Below are positions 26,980-39,534 of a stretch of 64,000 nt of DNA, one piece after another. The stretch lies in assembly GCA_039881145.1 (NCBI GenBank), contig JAYKKI010000064.1, positions 992,001 to 1,056,000 on the forward strand, in the 5' to 3' direction. The first letter of the stretch is position 1. Each line of letters starts with the position of its first letter. The notes below the pieces were generated by a model that was not told the DNA's origin, made no database searches, and was given only the letters and a program-made list of their open reading frames with translations. This DNA comes from Druceiella hillmani (lineage: Eukaryota > Arthropoda > Insecta > Lepidoptera > Hepialidae). The translations under genes and the position numbers were made by a program.

Positions 26980-28500
26980 TAGCATAATTTTTGTTTTCAG
27001 GTAAAGTTAACGCCAAAAAGACCCGTGTTGTCTTATTGATAAAGAAATAATTCAACTGAGCCATAGATGTTGCAGCCACCATTGTCGCCAAGAAAAAAGA
27101 AACTTGTCTTTAAATTAAACAAGTCACAAGAAAAATGAAATAATAAGCAGCAGTACATCAGGATGAAGGGAAAAAATTATAACATTGCAGTCGGTGCTTG
27201 AAGAATTTAAAAAATGCAAAAGTTTTCAGGGTTACTTAAATGACCATACTACATCATGCAGTAATGAAACAATGCAATATTTAGTAGATAGGTTAAATAT
27301 AAAAAATAATTAAAATAGCCCATTCCAGTGAATACAAAGAAGAGCTTAAAAAATTTGCACTAACTCAGAAAGTGAGGTGATTAATTATATCCGTGAAAAG
27401 TTTGATTGTTGTTTACTCATGTAAACATACTTAGGAAATTATATCAGAGAGTCAATTGCGAACCAGGTTTCACAGTTGAATCATTCAACACAATAAAGGA
27501 AATTGCTAAAAAAACAATAATTTTTTTGCATTAATTTTGATGAAATAACCGTTAGGGAATGTACTGAATCTATGGGCAATACACATTTTGCCATATTATT
27601 ATAGGCAATGGTTTGCATGGAGATGATTTAGCAATTACAAAACAAGTTCTAGTTTGGTTCCTTTCCAGGAAGGAGTTTCACAGCTTCGCAAAGGGCAAAT
27701 TTATTAAAAATTTGCTTTGATTTACTTATTGTGACTGCATGTCTAGTGATTTCAATTATATTTGACGGAATCTCTCCAAAACTGAAATATATCTACTGGG
27801 CTTAAAATTAAATAGCAAACCAAATAATTCATACTTTACAGACAAAGCGAAAAAATATTATATTTTACTCGATCTGTGTCACTTATTAAAACTTATGAGA
27901 AATATGTTTGGTGTGAAAAAAGTTTTAATAGAAAAATATTTTTTTATCACGCAATTATACGATACACAAATGAAGGAAGACCTAAAATGTGGGGACAAAA
28001 TTACATTCAGGCATATTAATCATTTCAAACAATTAGTTCCTAGGTCTGTTGTTACAGTCATTCAGTACTGCCATGATTTTCTGAACTTATCACAATTTGG
28101 AAATTCAGATGCCACTATGCAATTTATTACCCTTGTTAATAACACATTTGATATTTTTAATTTAAGAAAATTTCTTTCCTCTGATTTTAAAAAAACTTTG
28201 GGCCCTACAAGTACTTTTTAAGAAAAAACCTATCAAGCATACAAATATTTTAGAAATTTAAAATTTGAAGTAGGTGCTGTTTTCTTAAACTCTACGTTTG
28301 GGGTTTGACTGAGTTCCTAATAAACATATCAAGTCTAAAATGTTATACATTCAAAAGGTACACTTGCAATTTTTGCATATTTATAAATTGTCATTTTTTA
28401 GTTCTGTATGTTCTAGGGATTGTTTTAATAATTACCCAACTATCAGATAATTTATATATGCATACAAAAGGTTACTTTGTCATGGAGACTTAAAATTGAG
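26980..28500 (+). mobile_element. P-superfamily (THAP9-like) DNA transposon relic
   Basis: Pieces of a P-type transposase appear in order on the plus strand, across different frames. They are PPLSPRKKKL near 27075, EEFKKCKSF near 27200, EYKEELKKFALT near 27335, a YIREKFD segment with CEPGFTVESF after it near 27390-27490, the long open segment at 27799-28221, and FLINISSLKC near 28310. No THAP zinc finger and no terminal repeats were found. It is old and dead. The mariner lies just to its left. Confidence 0.7.
27799..28221 (+). pseudogene. P-element-type transposase core fragment
   Basis: The frame is open from before KPNNSYFTDKAKKYY through LLDLCHLLKLMRNMFG, the signature seen in P-element/THAP9 transposases where DxCHLLKLxRN precedes the GTP-binding insertion. 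It continues with ITQLYDTQMKEDLKCGDK, ITFRHINHFKQL and, near the end, the ATMQFITLVNNTFDIFN block. It ends at a TAA at 28219-28221. The rest of the protein is out of frame or missing. My identification rests on recalled family motifs, and a profile search would settle it. No host gene function is implied. Confidence 0.7.
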
Positions 28501-30964
28501 TGAAATTGGAAACCGCTTGGAAATTGAAAAAATTACTTTTCTTTCTTTTATAATTTCTACTGTAAAACATATGAATAGTGCAATATTATATGATATAATT
28601 TCAAAGAATATTGATAAGAAATATTGAAAACAAATATGATAATCTAGGTGTTAAATTCCAGACTTCAATTACATATGGTGAAGACATGTTCTCGGTAATA
28701 TTGGACAGACTTCGTAATTTGTGGTTAAAATATGAAAAATATATACATAGTGAAGTTTTCATTGGTGCAATTACAAATTAGTGAATCATTTTTAAGTCGT
28801 AAAGATTTTACCAAACACGGTAAGGCTTTTGGACTTATCGATCAAAAGATATATTTCGTATGTGCTTAAAATATAAACAAAATATTCAAGGGGACATTTA
28901 AAAAACTGTTTTACTTTGGTAAGACAACTTTTAATAAAAGAGTTTTGGAAATTATACAATTTATTTAATATGTCTATATACATATATCTCTTAATAAAAT
29001 ATGTAATTGAAAATTATTTGACAACAAGGTGTAAAACAACTTTAAAAATGTTGTTAAAGAAAATTTAAAAAAACCATTTTAATTTTATTCTGTTTATTTT
29101 ATATAAAAACATGATTTTTATAATAACTAACAAAAATATTATTTAATTGAGCCAAGTCCTGGAATCAAGCCCTGAACAAACGCAAATAGGATGAGAAAAT
29201 TTGGATGCGAAAACTTTAAAAGAAAAATTTGTAGAAAATGCCATAACAAAAAAAATTAACGAAGAAAAGTTTGACTTTTCAAGTGTCATAAATATGTGAA
29301 AGACGGTATTATATTTCTTTCTAGTAATCTTACTTATTTATAGTTAATGAAAAACATTGATTTAATTTTTTAAAAAGTTTTAAAAGTATATAAGTTTAAA
29401 TATTATGTTAATATGTTATACATATTACCTACATATGTAGGTAATTATCATTCGAAAAATGCTCTCTTGTCCACACAGATTATATTAAATACCAATTACA
29501 TTACGTATAAAATAAATGAAACACTTTTTTCCATGTACCTGTCATTTTGATGGATGGTTAGCTTTAAATGGGCTAAATGACCTTTAAAAGGTTAAATTAA
29601 GGTTAAATACATTTGAAAGTATTGACAGTTTGTTGAAACTGTTTGATTATATTAGGTAAGAGTTGAATCAGAAAAAAACAAGTCTAGGTAGCGACCGATA
29701 AATTTATGTGAAATGAATGATTGTTAAATTGATGAAAACAATGAGACCTTAGGAAACAGTATACAAACAAATGTATTGTATATGCAAACTTGTATTAATA
29801 TACAAAGGACAAAACGTTTCTATAAAGATTTGTTATTAGATTGTTACATTTTTAGTTTAAACCTCTTCAATTTTCAAACTATTTATGAAGTTTCTACAGT
29901 ATTTATTTTGCCAATTATTCTAGTCATCGTTGTAATAAAATAATTTTTGGCTCTAGCGTAATGAAATTCATAATTAATATTTATATTTAAAATATCAAAC
30001 ACTTTATATGTGTGAGTATACATTTATCACAGATTACTCTGTATGTTTTCATCGTACTTCACAGTTAAATTTCATCTCAGCTGATACTGACCTCAACTTT
30101 TTTATTGTTGCTTACTGATTATTATGATAAATATGATTAAGAGTGAATGCGTTATTTAGAAGTCACTCAAATTATACGTGCCGATTTAATGAATTTATTT
30201 GAAAGGTGTATAAAAGTGACAATTTAACTTCCAGAAAATGATACAAGTTTCTAATATGCAAGAAGCAATGTATACCTTGAAAATCTATAACTTGAAAATC
30301 CCCTTAATATATATTTCATAAACGAGTTAAATGTTACTCAATAAGCTTACTATTAATTGAGTATTAGTACCACAAAACAGGCTTTTAGCCACAGAAATAA
30401 ATTGATTACTATTAAAATGTAAACAATAAGTAAAGCTCTTTTGGCTGCCATTAAGCAAAATCTACAATCATTAAGCAACTTCAATATATTTACCACAAAT
30501 ATCGAAGGAATTGATAAATTATCATTATGACAAGTAGGTCATGTTGTTACAAAAATAAAATTATGTTTTATCACACCATGATATTGATTTTTCCCCAATG
30601 CGTTATCTACGCTTTATGTTAAATATATTCTTTCATAAACATTGTTGTACAAACATCTCTATTAACAAGAGTTTGAGTTTATTAAACATTTAAAGAATAT
30701 AATATTGTATCAAAATTATTTAAATAACATCCACCGACACATATTATGACAAAACTTATAAATAAAATAGCAAATAACTTAAAAATTTATCGACAAAATT
30801 ATTGTCAATGTCATTGAGTAGATCAAAAAAAGAAAGAAGTTAATAGAGGTTTGGTGAATATATAAAACTTACTTTTCACAAAAAATTGTTCGTGTCATGA
30901 AGAGAAATAAAGCTACATTAATATGAAATTAAATTTATAATAATAATAATTACAAAAATACAAC
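28501..30964. other. Intergenic, no gene recognised
   Basis: AT-rich spacer between the P-type relic and the 3' end of A2. The left part may still hold eroded transposon sequence. Confidence 0.45.
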
Positions 30965-31381
30965 CTATTCTTTCGAATGCAAGCCCATTAACTGAACAAT
31001 GACAATAATGTATGTGACAACAAGATTTAAAAATTTAGGCAGCAATGATATTCTTAGGTTGAAGAGCTGGCATACTGAAAAAGTTCCACTGTTACTCCTA
31101 TGTATGATTTCTTCAAGCTTTGCCAATTCGTTATCGACTGAAGGACCTAAAATAACAGGAATATGTTAATCACACACAAAATGGAATTAGATTGGTATTG
31201 AGTCAAAAATATAATTAATTTATGTACAATTAAAATATATTCATATTAATATATAAATTTACAAGTTGTGTTTATATGTAAACACAATTAAGTTATCATT
31301 TGACCAATGTCAGTAAAACTTTCACTGTTAAACTGCTTACTCTTTCCATTTGAATGAAGAGCCAATACGTATAAGATTACA

Positions 31382-31600
31382 AATCAAATCAAATCATTTA
31401 TTTCCCTTCAATATAACAATTTAACACCCAAAATTGCTAGACTACAGTAGGTATACTCAAATGATACACAGTTTGAAGGCCTCTTTTAAAATCAACTGTC
31501 AGTTTCTCTAAAGTCAATGTTTTGTTCATGAAGTAGTTTCTAGAAGTTGTCAATTGAAAAATATATATGGAAAATGTTTTCACCTTGACCATATAAGCAG
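31382..31600 (-). mobile_element. Possible LINE 3' tail in intron 3 of A2
   Basis: On the minus strand the sequence ends AAATAAATGATTTGATTTGA, the style of short-repeat tail found at the 3' end of CR1/Jockey-like elements. No coding sequence is recognisable, so this is tentative. Confidence 0.3.
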
Positions 31601-33427
31601 ATAATAGCTGATTAATTTTTTTAAAAATATGAAACTTTTGTTTTTTGATATTTGTAATGTTATTATTTTTAATGATATTTGTAACAATTTCTCTATTATA
31701 AATCCCTAATACCGCAAGGAGAATTTAATTAATTAATTCTAATGACCAGTATAGCCAGTTTGATTAATTTGCTTAAAATAAAAATAAACAGTGATCATCC
31801 TGATCTAATGGCAAATCTATAATCTAAAAATATGTTTAACTTGTTTGTTTCAAAGTAAGCTACACGTTTTGGAAGTAGAAATTTTATTCTCTTTATTTTG
31901 CTACTTCATTCAATATGATTTGGAATCATTTTATTTGTTCAATTATTTTAAATTTAATCTTATAACTGAAATATTGATTCTCTTGAACAATCATAACAAG
32001 TGTCTGTATGTTTATTTATTTGTACATCACATCGAAACTGCAAAACCAATTTAAATAAAACATTCTCTGAGATGATCACTAAAATACATATACAAATTTA
32101 AAATACTCACTCCTAAGGAACAGAAATTCCTGAAAAACTGATAACACAACCAGTCTAGACTATAGCTGGGATTCCGTCTAAAGTTCAAGCTAAGGTTTAG
32201 GAGAGTTACCTGTGGTTAAGTATACTTTTTGGTTGAAGATATTATTCAAGCCGAGATTTTTGATATTTTTATGCATTAAACATTAATATATGAAAACATT
32301 ATTACTGGAAAGAAAATGTATTTTTAGTGGATAATAGGATCACAAGAGAATACATAACAATAAAATGGACTGATACTTCGTAAGTGAGAACCTATTTTGT
32401 ATATTACATACTAGTTTCCCCTGTATTGACTGATTTGTTCATAATCGGCATCAATTAAGCCATGAAAAATGTATCAAAGAACCATTAAATTACTTTGGGA
32501 ATTATTAGTGGATTGTAACTTAAAATTATATCATCCTTCAAAATATTTAGTTTTTAAATTTACGGCAACACAGACAGTGCTTTGCTGTACATGCTATTTT
32601 CTTTACAAATCAATTGTTGAAGAATTGCAGGATTATTTTGTATGTGAAATGCCATTTTGACGGGTTGACAAGGTTGAGAGACAAAAAAGTACAAATTATT
32701 TTGTTCAGGATAAATTTAGCTGTCTTTGGGTTTTGCCCAATTTACGACAAATAGATTTATGCTGTTAGATTTCCAATATATCTAGCAGAAGACTGTATGA
32801 TGGGCAATCTATTCAAAATCATACCAAACCATGTTAGGCACTTATCATATGAACAAATTCTTATGTGTTTGTGTCTTATTATTATCGAAAAAGAGATGAA
32901 ATGAAAAAAACATTTATTCAATGAAAGTTACAGTTCCAGGTCACAAGTTTCGTAAGACCAACTGATATTGACAAGTGAAAGACCACTACTGTTCAACATA
33001 TCAGCTCAAATATTGCAGTTGATTGACAGATAATATCATGTGCAAACAAATGACACGAAGCGATGCTTTTAGTACAATAAGAAATATATGTTTTATAATT
33101 AGATCCTTACACATTTGAGGTGAAAGCCTTAGTTTTGTGATGATTATTTTCAATTTACGAAATTCCAGAACCAACATCTCACTGAAAGTGCAGGCAACTG
33201 AAAAGGCAGCAACACAAATTGTCAGCCATACAATAAAGCTAATCATTGCTAGTGACCATTGTTGCTAAAATGTTATTTGATTAGTAGCAACATTTTGTAC
33301 ATATTCTGCATTTAATTTTTCTGTGTTGATTTTAAATGGTAAATTTTAATTAAATATACAATTATAAGGATAAACTCACTTAAGGGAGGGCACTAATAGC
33401 GTTAATGGTATTGTTGTCATTTACATA

Positions 33428-33493
33428 CTGCCTAAGGCAGAATATAAATTACAACAATATCTGCCCATGGCAGAATATAAATTGCAACAATAC
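33428..33493. repeat. 33-bp tandem duplication in intron 2 of A2
   Basis: There are two adjacent copies, beginning CTGCCTAAGGCAG and CTGCCCATGGCAG, each a CTGCC-NNN-GGCAG palindrome, and each followed by AATATAAATTRCAACAATAY. The matching intron in A1 has only one diverged version. Confidence 0.9.
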
Positions 33494-34375
33494 ATGTGAT
33501 GTCACTGTTACTTACATTATGTATATACCAGTTCAACAAAATTTTAATACAGTGAACAGACGTGAGGAAAATTAAAAGTACAAGTTGAAATACCTGAAAT
33601 AGAAATGAAGTGGCAAAATTAAAAGAAAAATAAGTCATATCTAAATTCTGATTTACTTCAATGTATTACAGTATACCTGTAAACTAAACATTTGGTTGAG
33701 TATACTGCATATTTTATTTACTATATTCAATACGTTGGCCAAAACTGATATGTATATAGTATTCCTTGAAACATCAAAGTGATTATTGTCATTTATTTCA
33801 TTGACCACAATGAAATACCACACGGATTGTATTATTGTGAAATGTTTCTTGATTCATACGTTCCAAGTAATTGTTTACTGCTTTTAACATTTCAATAATG
33901 GTAATTGTAAATAAACACATTAAAAGCAGATCCAATCTGTTAATATCTTCACCAAAATATAAGATTATGAAGGAAAAACTTTGATTTCCTAAGCTGGCAA
34001 ATATAAAACTTGTTAAGTGGCTTGCAAATATAATAAACATCCCCAATAGCATCATGGTTTTTAATTTTTTAAAGCATTTTGTTCGAAACAAATTACTGTA
34101 ATAAATAGAAATATCATCAAATTGCTGTAAACAATTAGCAAATAATTTTTTTTGCCAAAATATATCAATCGATAAAACAAATATTAAATTAATGACGTTG
34201 GATATCTCGTAAAGCCACTCCATTATATTTTTTTCAGTGTACACAGAAAAATGGTAAAAATGGTCTGAAATGGTTTCAAAAATGATGAAATCCTTTATAC
34301 AATAACACGACATTTTCCACTAAATTGAATGTTTCTTCTCTTGATACAAAGCGAAAATGAAGCCCCTCCTCTATG

Positions 34376-34535
34376 ACGTGACCTATTAAGTAAATTGTCT
34401 ACTTTGTTAAAGTAAACAAGACAATTTGTCTTCCTATATGAAAGTAATTATTGATTATTATATTTACCTGTCTCGTCTGGAAGTATTTTTATTATTGTTC
34501 TAGGTCATATGTAAAAGCAATGGCCTCGTAACTTG
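34376..34535 (-). promoter_or_regulatory. Conserved upstream block of the subfamily A receptors (A2 copy)
   Basis: This is the minus-strand counterpart of the block at 2771-2942. It has GGCCATTGCTTTTACA, CCTAGAACAATAATAAA, GACAGGTAAATA, TTGTCTTGTTTA and AAAGTAGAC, ending about 60 bp before the ATG. It is preserved although the gene is broken. Confidence 0.4.
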
Positions 34536-34676
34536 TGATATGTTGCGAAGATGAATGAAAATCACTCTAACATGTTGAATTATTATAAATGAGAATTAAT
34601 TGTAGTTAAAAATTGCCTTCCGATTCATATATTTAATTATTATATTTTTCATTATCTATTTGCATATTTATTTCAG

Positions 34677-34710
34677 TATTATCCAGGATAACGTTGAAGT
34701 AATTATACCT
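34677..34710 (+). pseudogene. Truncated copy of the acidic-tail exon
   Basis: After a tatttcag acceptor the sequence matches the start of the exon at 2459-2594 (IIQDNVEV here against IIRDNTEV there). The match stops at ATACCT. This marks the far breakpoint of the A1/A2 duplication, inside the exon-like sequence. Confidence 0.5.
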
Positions 34711-34749
34711 ATCGATTTATATGCGATATCACCAATCAATGGGAGCAGT

Positions 34750-36889
34750 ATATGTATTTAAATCAGCTCGGTTCCAAAGTGTAATTGCATTCAAAGATTC
34801 ACCACAGAATTCTACTCTATGTTACATAGAAATCAGGGAGATATTTTGATACTTGAAAAACAATTGAAAGCCACTTTTAAAAAATGTTGAAATTGACATT
34901 GATTCGAAGACGCAGTGAAAAGTTATTGAGAAATAATCATGAAGTGGAATGAAAAAGTAAGGACATTTAAGCAACAGAGCAACAATATAATGGCAGAAAC
35001 ATAATTATATAGACCCAACCATTCTAACACATTCTTTATGAATTAGTCTCATATGTAGAGATGTTCGGATATAAAAAGTAGGTTAAAGTAGTATTTGGTG
35101 AAAATAAGTTTAGGTTTGAATTGGGAGGAATGTCTAGAGTATTTACAAGAATATTACATCAATTACTTATGTACATTAGGTATGTGCAGTTTAAAGGATG
35201 CAAAATTTCATTAAGAACTTCAAGCACAATATTATTCAATTGAAATTGTAATGTTTGTATTATATATGTGAATAGAATCACCAAGCCGTTATCGCCTAGC
35301 TTAGATGTATGAGCTGTGTATAAGTTTTGAATGTGAATTTATGAATTTTCAGTTGTATGCGATTATCTATATAGTTTGTGTTGCGATTATCTAGTTTGTG
35401 TGTGAGAAATAATCTATCAAGGGCAAATATAACGAAAACTGTGTATAAGTTATCCCAAAATTCACTTTTGAATTGGCACTTTGATTTGCAGAAAAAATTT
35501 CATAAAAATAAGTTTCTTGTTTTTGTAAAACAGCACCATCTTGTTGATTTCGAGTAGAAATTTAAATACTATTTTGTTAGGAAATATATGGTGTAAAGTA
35601 TATAGAGTGCGGCATTCAATCTCCTCTTCAGTTAGCAATTGAGTTTTAGTGAGAAAAGAATGTATAGGTGTAAGACGCAATGTTTGCACAACATTGTGTG
35701 TAATCCAAATGATACAATCGAGTAAAGTCTCCAAACATTTAAAGAAGGAAATATTAATATCTCAGATAATCTCTCATTTGGGGCAACTTCCTATATCAAA
35801 GTTACAGAAATTAAAAACCTCATTGTAAGAAATCAGCTATCAGGTTTGCATAATTCGGCAAAGCATCTCTTGTGCTCTTATAATGTAATGGAAAATAGTT
35901 TCACACTTTAGTGAAAAAGGCAGAGATACTCCATCTACCTCTCTCATGAGCAATCACTGATAAACTGTGATGGTAGGTTTATTAGTGGCCAATCTGGTGT
36001 TATAAAACGGTGACAGAGGTATGTCTGTAAATTGATGTAGAAAAAAATAGTGAAATATGTTATTTAGGTTTTTTAATCTTTTTAGGCGATTCCATTTAAG
36101 GTTCTAGTTAAGGTATAAATTAAAGGTTTCCCAGTCAAGGGTACTTTTGCGATGCACACATTATTTAAGGACAGATATAGTTATTCCTTTTATAATGTAT
36201 TATGTAAATTTAGATACAAAATTACATTCCATTTAAGGATACTTTCGAGATGAACATGTTAAAAGCTTACTTGTTTAGTTATACATTAGATGTCAGCACT
36301 AATAAGTAATTGATATATTAATATATAATACTTAACACACTTCTTTAGGTTTATATTTAATTAATTTTAATTACAATGTTCTATTAGATCTATCGTGTCT
36401 TTACATTGTACAACTGGAGAGCGGCTCCTCCACAAATATAAAAAAGCCGAAGAGAAAAAAGATAAGCAAATTTCTATTACATTCACAGATTCACATTGTA
36501 TGCAAAACGGGATCACTGGATTTGATTTATAAGTCTGAGCTCTCTGATAGAATTTTTTTATAGTTCTTAGCTCGAGTTTTTTGTAAAAATGGTTAATAAT
36601 CTCTCATGAAATTCTTAGTCCTCTGGATGTTACAGACACTATGAATTGGAAATAACAGAAGTTAAATCATTTTCCTTCTTATTGCTGCTTCCATATTGCT
36701 GCATCGATGTAAATATAATTTTTTCCGTTTCACATTATTTTCTTTTTACCTTTCTATGATATTATCTCATTTTTGGCAGGTTCAATACCAATATCAAAAT
36801 TTATCAGCAAAAAGTTTTAAATTATTTTTCAAACGTCAGGATACCCTTCTGAGATTTCAACACGTAACGAAAATCTCTGGTGGATCTGT
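34750..36889. other. Intergenic between head-to-head A2 and A4 copies
   Basis: No gene recognised. It holds one copy of a dispersed repeat at 36269-36380 (see the copy at 39265-39378). Several short frames have no family resemblance. Confidence 0.5.
36269..36380 (+). repeat. Dispersed repeat, copy 1
   Basis: Shares CTTGTTTAGTTATACATTAG, ATGTCAG.ACTAATAA and CTTTAGGTTTATATTT with 39265-39378 on the same strand. Confidence 0.7.
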
Positions 36890-37060
36890 CACTGGCAATG
36901 CGACTAGATTAGGGAATCGAGTTGGTTCAAATATATATAAGGCATTCACAGAATTGTTTTTCAAATAGTAATTATTGATTATTATTTGAAAAACAGTCCT
37001 GCGAACGGCTTATATATATTTGAACGAACTCGATTCCATAATCTAGTAACGCTGACAGTG
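36890..37060. repeat. Palindrome with 78-bp arms and 15-bp loop
   Basis: The left arm 36890-36967 and the right arm 36983-37060 are reverse complements with about a dozen mismatches. Key shared strings are CTAGATTA, GGAATCGAGTT, GTTCAAATATATATAAG and CTGTTTTTCAAATA. The loop and the right flank both contain TAATTATTGAT. It is MITE-like or a relic hairpin. Confidence 0.88.
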
Positions 37061-37383
37061 TAATTATTGATAATTTTTTTTAAATATGAACTTGTCGGTT
37101 AAACATTATATTAGACAAAATCACCATACAATTTTTAAAGAAATCATTATAAAGATGTTAACCTATTATCATTGATTGTAGTAAGAACATATTGACCTAG
37201 GAATCTTGCGAAGAATCCGTAGAGTACCCTCGGAGTCTTGCAATCCTCATAAATCATAAAGTTATCTTGTTTACAAACAACTTGCAATAACAATAAAAAT
37301 ACTTCCAAATGGAATGAGTAAAGAGTAAACAATAGTCAGCAACTACTTTAATGTGGGAAAATAAATTAAATTACGCACTTCTC

Positions 37384-37740
37384 CAAAGTAGACCAATAAG
37401 ATAACATTATAAAATAGGGTTCATCGTTTTCTGTTTGTATTGACTAGAAGAAACTGTCAATCCCATTAAAAATAACACATCGTTGTTTTTAGAGTGATTA
37501 ATGTGCCTTTTTAGTTGCATTACAGTCAGTTGGAGGTATCGACCGATTTTCATATATAGTAAATTTTTATTTAAAATTTTTTATATGTTCATATATATAA
37601 ACAATGTTAATTTACTATTACTTTTGGATATCCAATACGAGCATAGGCCTTCACCTTATCTCTTTGTACGTTTGAAACTGGACTATGTTCTTTGCAATCA
37701 CATATTTCGTTGTATTTACTTTTACCATAGAGCGTTTTAT
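37384..37740 (+). pseudogene. 5' remnant of a subfamily A gustatory receptor (A4)
   Basis: This stretch aligns with the 5' flank and first exon of A3. CAAAGTAGACC and TTTTCTGTTTGTATT followed by TAGAAGAAAC match the upstream region. TTTTTAGTTGCATTACAGTC and CGACCGATTTTCA match the coding start (A3: LVALQSILGVNRFS). A further weaker match (TCTCTTTGTACG) aligns with the SLYAEK region after TM1. The initiator ATG is lost and frames are broken. No exons 2-4 follow before the piggyBac relic and B2. It is head to head with A2. Confidence 0.75.
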
Positions 37741-37929
37741 TAACGGGGGAATATTAGGAAAAGTTAAAAAAAATAGTTTTTTAGTTTTTTTTCACTATAT
37801 GATTTAGATGCCAATTCTTAATCGCTAATTAAAACTCCATCACTGACCAATAAGTATAACATAATGGTTTACTTTTTGTGAGTTTTAAGGAGATTATCTA
37901 TCCAAAATTATACTTTGCACTACAAAAAA

Positions 37930-37935
37930 AATGTA

Positions 37936-37977
<42 letters not shown>
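37930..37977. repeat. (TA)n microsatellite
   Basis: A short TA run with a TGTG interruption. It creates an Ile-Tyr repeat in a short open frame that I do not take as a gene. Confidence 0.92.
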
Positions 37978-37979
<2 letters not shown>

Positions 37980-38099
37980 GTTTATGTCAATGTGTGTATG
38001 CGGTATGTAATGAAATTTGCGGATGCTCTGGAAACCACATTCCTATTTAATCAAGATGGAACAAGGTACAAAAGTAGCTTTGATCGAAATCTATGTTAA

Positions 38100-39534
38100 T
38101 TTTTTAGACGCATAGACGAGTTCATATAGTTAGAAAATGGCCATAGTTCAAAGTATAAAAAAATTCATCTTTCAACAGCAATACACTAATTATATAAATT
38201 GTAAAATATCTTTTGAAATACCATAACCTTTTGCCAATGATATTTTCTTACCACATTTATAGGAAATAGATAAACACCCTAAAATTTATTAACCGATACT
38301 CCCATGATACCCACTCCATAATCTCCACAAAATATCATATATTTTAGATAAATATTTTTTACATTTGATTTTTATCCATTTTATGTACATTTGATTCTTA
38401 TTTTAGTCAAATAATTAACTACAATCTCGCTAATTAATTATTTTGATCTGGTATAGGTATTACCCTATCTAAACTAGATATGTCGATTAAGCCATATGTT
38501 ATTATTAAAGACTACTATTTGAATATTGCACTATTTTTGTTATATAAGAAAACTAAGTAGAAATTTAATAACCAATTAAATTTCTGCTTCAAGCCAACTA
38601 GATAACCCTAAATCATTTCTTAGCTAAATTTCTATAATTGGTGAATTTGTTTCCAAGGTTTTTTTCTTAACCACTGTACCAATTAAAATATGATTTCTTA
38701 CTAAACTAAATAACAAATATTTTATCTCCCCTGTGCACTTCTTTCCATTCTAATATTTTCCTTAACAGTATAAACGATATATGTAATCAATGCTACAAAA
38801 TATCATATTAATCTAACCAGTATTTTCTAGTTCACAAAGTTCAGCTTGTAGTTACAACTTTTTCTCATTTATAAACAATATAATACATCTACTAGGGGCT
38901 TGTATGTGCCTGACAATGAAAGTAATAATGGTATAGATCAGACAATGTCTGTAAAATTTGCCTAATAATAAATAAAATTTTCAGCAAATATGTCTGCAAG
39001 AAATAATTAATTTTGTTCTATAGCCGTGAATTTTTATTAAGTATTAGTTATGGAATTTCATTAATTAAGGATTGTTATTATATATTAATATTTATTTATT
39101 TTAGTATAATTCATATAGTTACTTTAAATAACATACATTATAAGAGAACTAAATTATTACAACTTCTGAATATTTCAACATATCTCCTTTCTTTTGTTTT
39201 TATTTTTTTGTTTTTTGCTTACTTTTATCTCACTCCCTCATCATCCTTCTCACACATACAACATACTTGTTCAGTTATACATTAGATGTCAGAACTAATA
39301 ATAATGGAAATTTTAGTATATGATACTTAATGCACCTCTTTAGGTTTATATTTCATTAATTTCAATTACCATATTCTCAATTCTATATTTCATTAATTTC
39401 AATAACCATCTTTATATAAATACTAATATAAGGAACATATTATTAAGTTAGGAAATAATTTCTATTTTGAAATATCAAATGCTCTAACACTTCCACATGT
39501 TGCAAAGTTGTAACTTCAGTAGCTTCATACAATC
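38100..39534. other. Intergenic, no gene recognised
   Basis: AT-rich spacer. It holds dispersed repeat copy 2 at 39265-39378 and, just after it, a small internal repeat of TATATTTCATTAATTTCAAT. Confidence 0.5.
39265..39378 (+). repeat. Dispersed repeat, copy 2
   Basis: Counterpart of 36269-36380, on the same strand and about 3 kb away. Confidence 0.7.

Larger units (their letters stand above)
30965..34313 (-). pseudogene. Gustatory receptor, subfamily A copy 2 (A2), broken
   Basis: Minus-strand exons are 34313-33677, 33593-33516, 33264-33111 and 31146-30965. Exons 2-4 are open, with canonical splice sites and the family lengths (78, 154 and 182 nt), and TM7 ends in TYIIVIVQL. Exon 1 carries two lesions relative to A1. 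An in-frame loss of 129 bp (43 codons) removes residues about 15-57 including TM1. An 8-bp loss after NNTIRVV shifts the frame and brings a stop four codons later. Past the lesion the original frame resumes (DNNHFDVSRNTIYISVL), so the gene was intact before. Similarity to A1 extends through the introns and the upstream region, so A1 and A2 are an inverted segmental duplicate pair. Confidence 0.88.
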
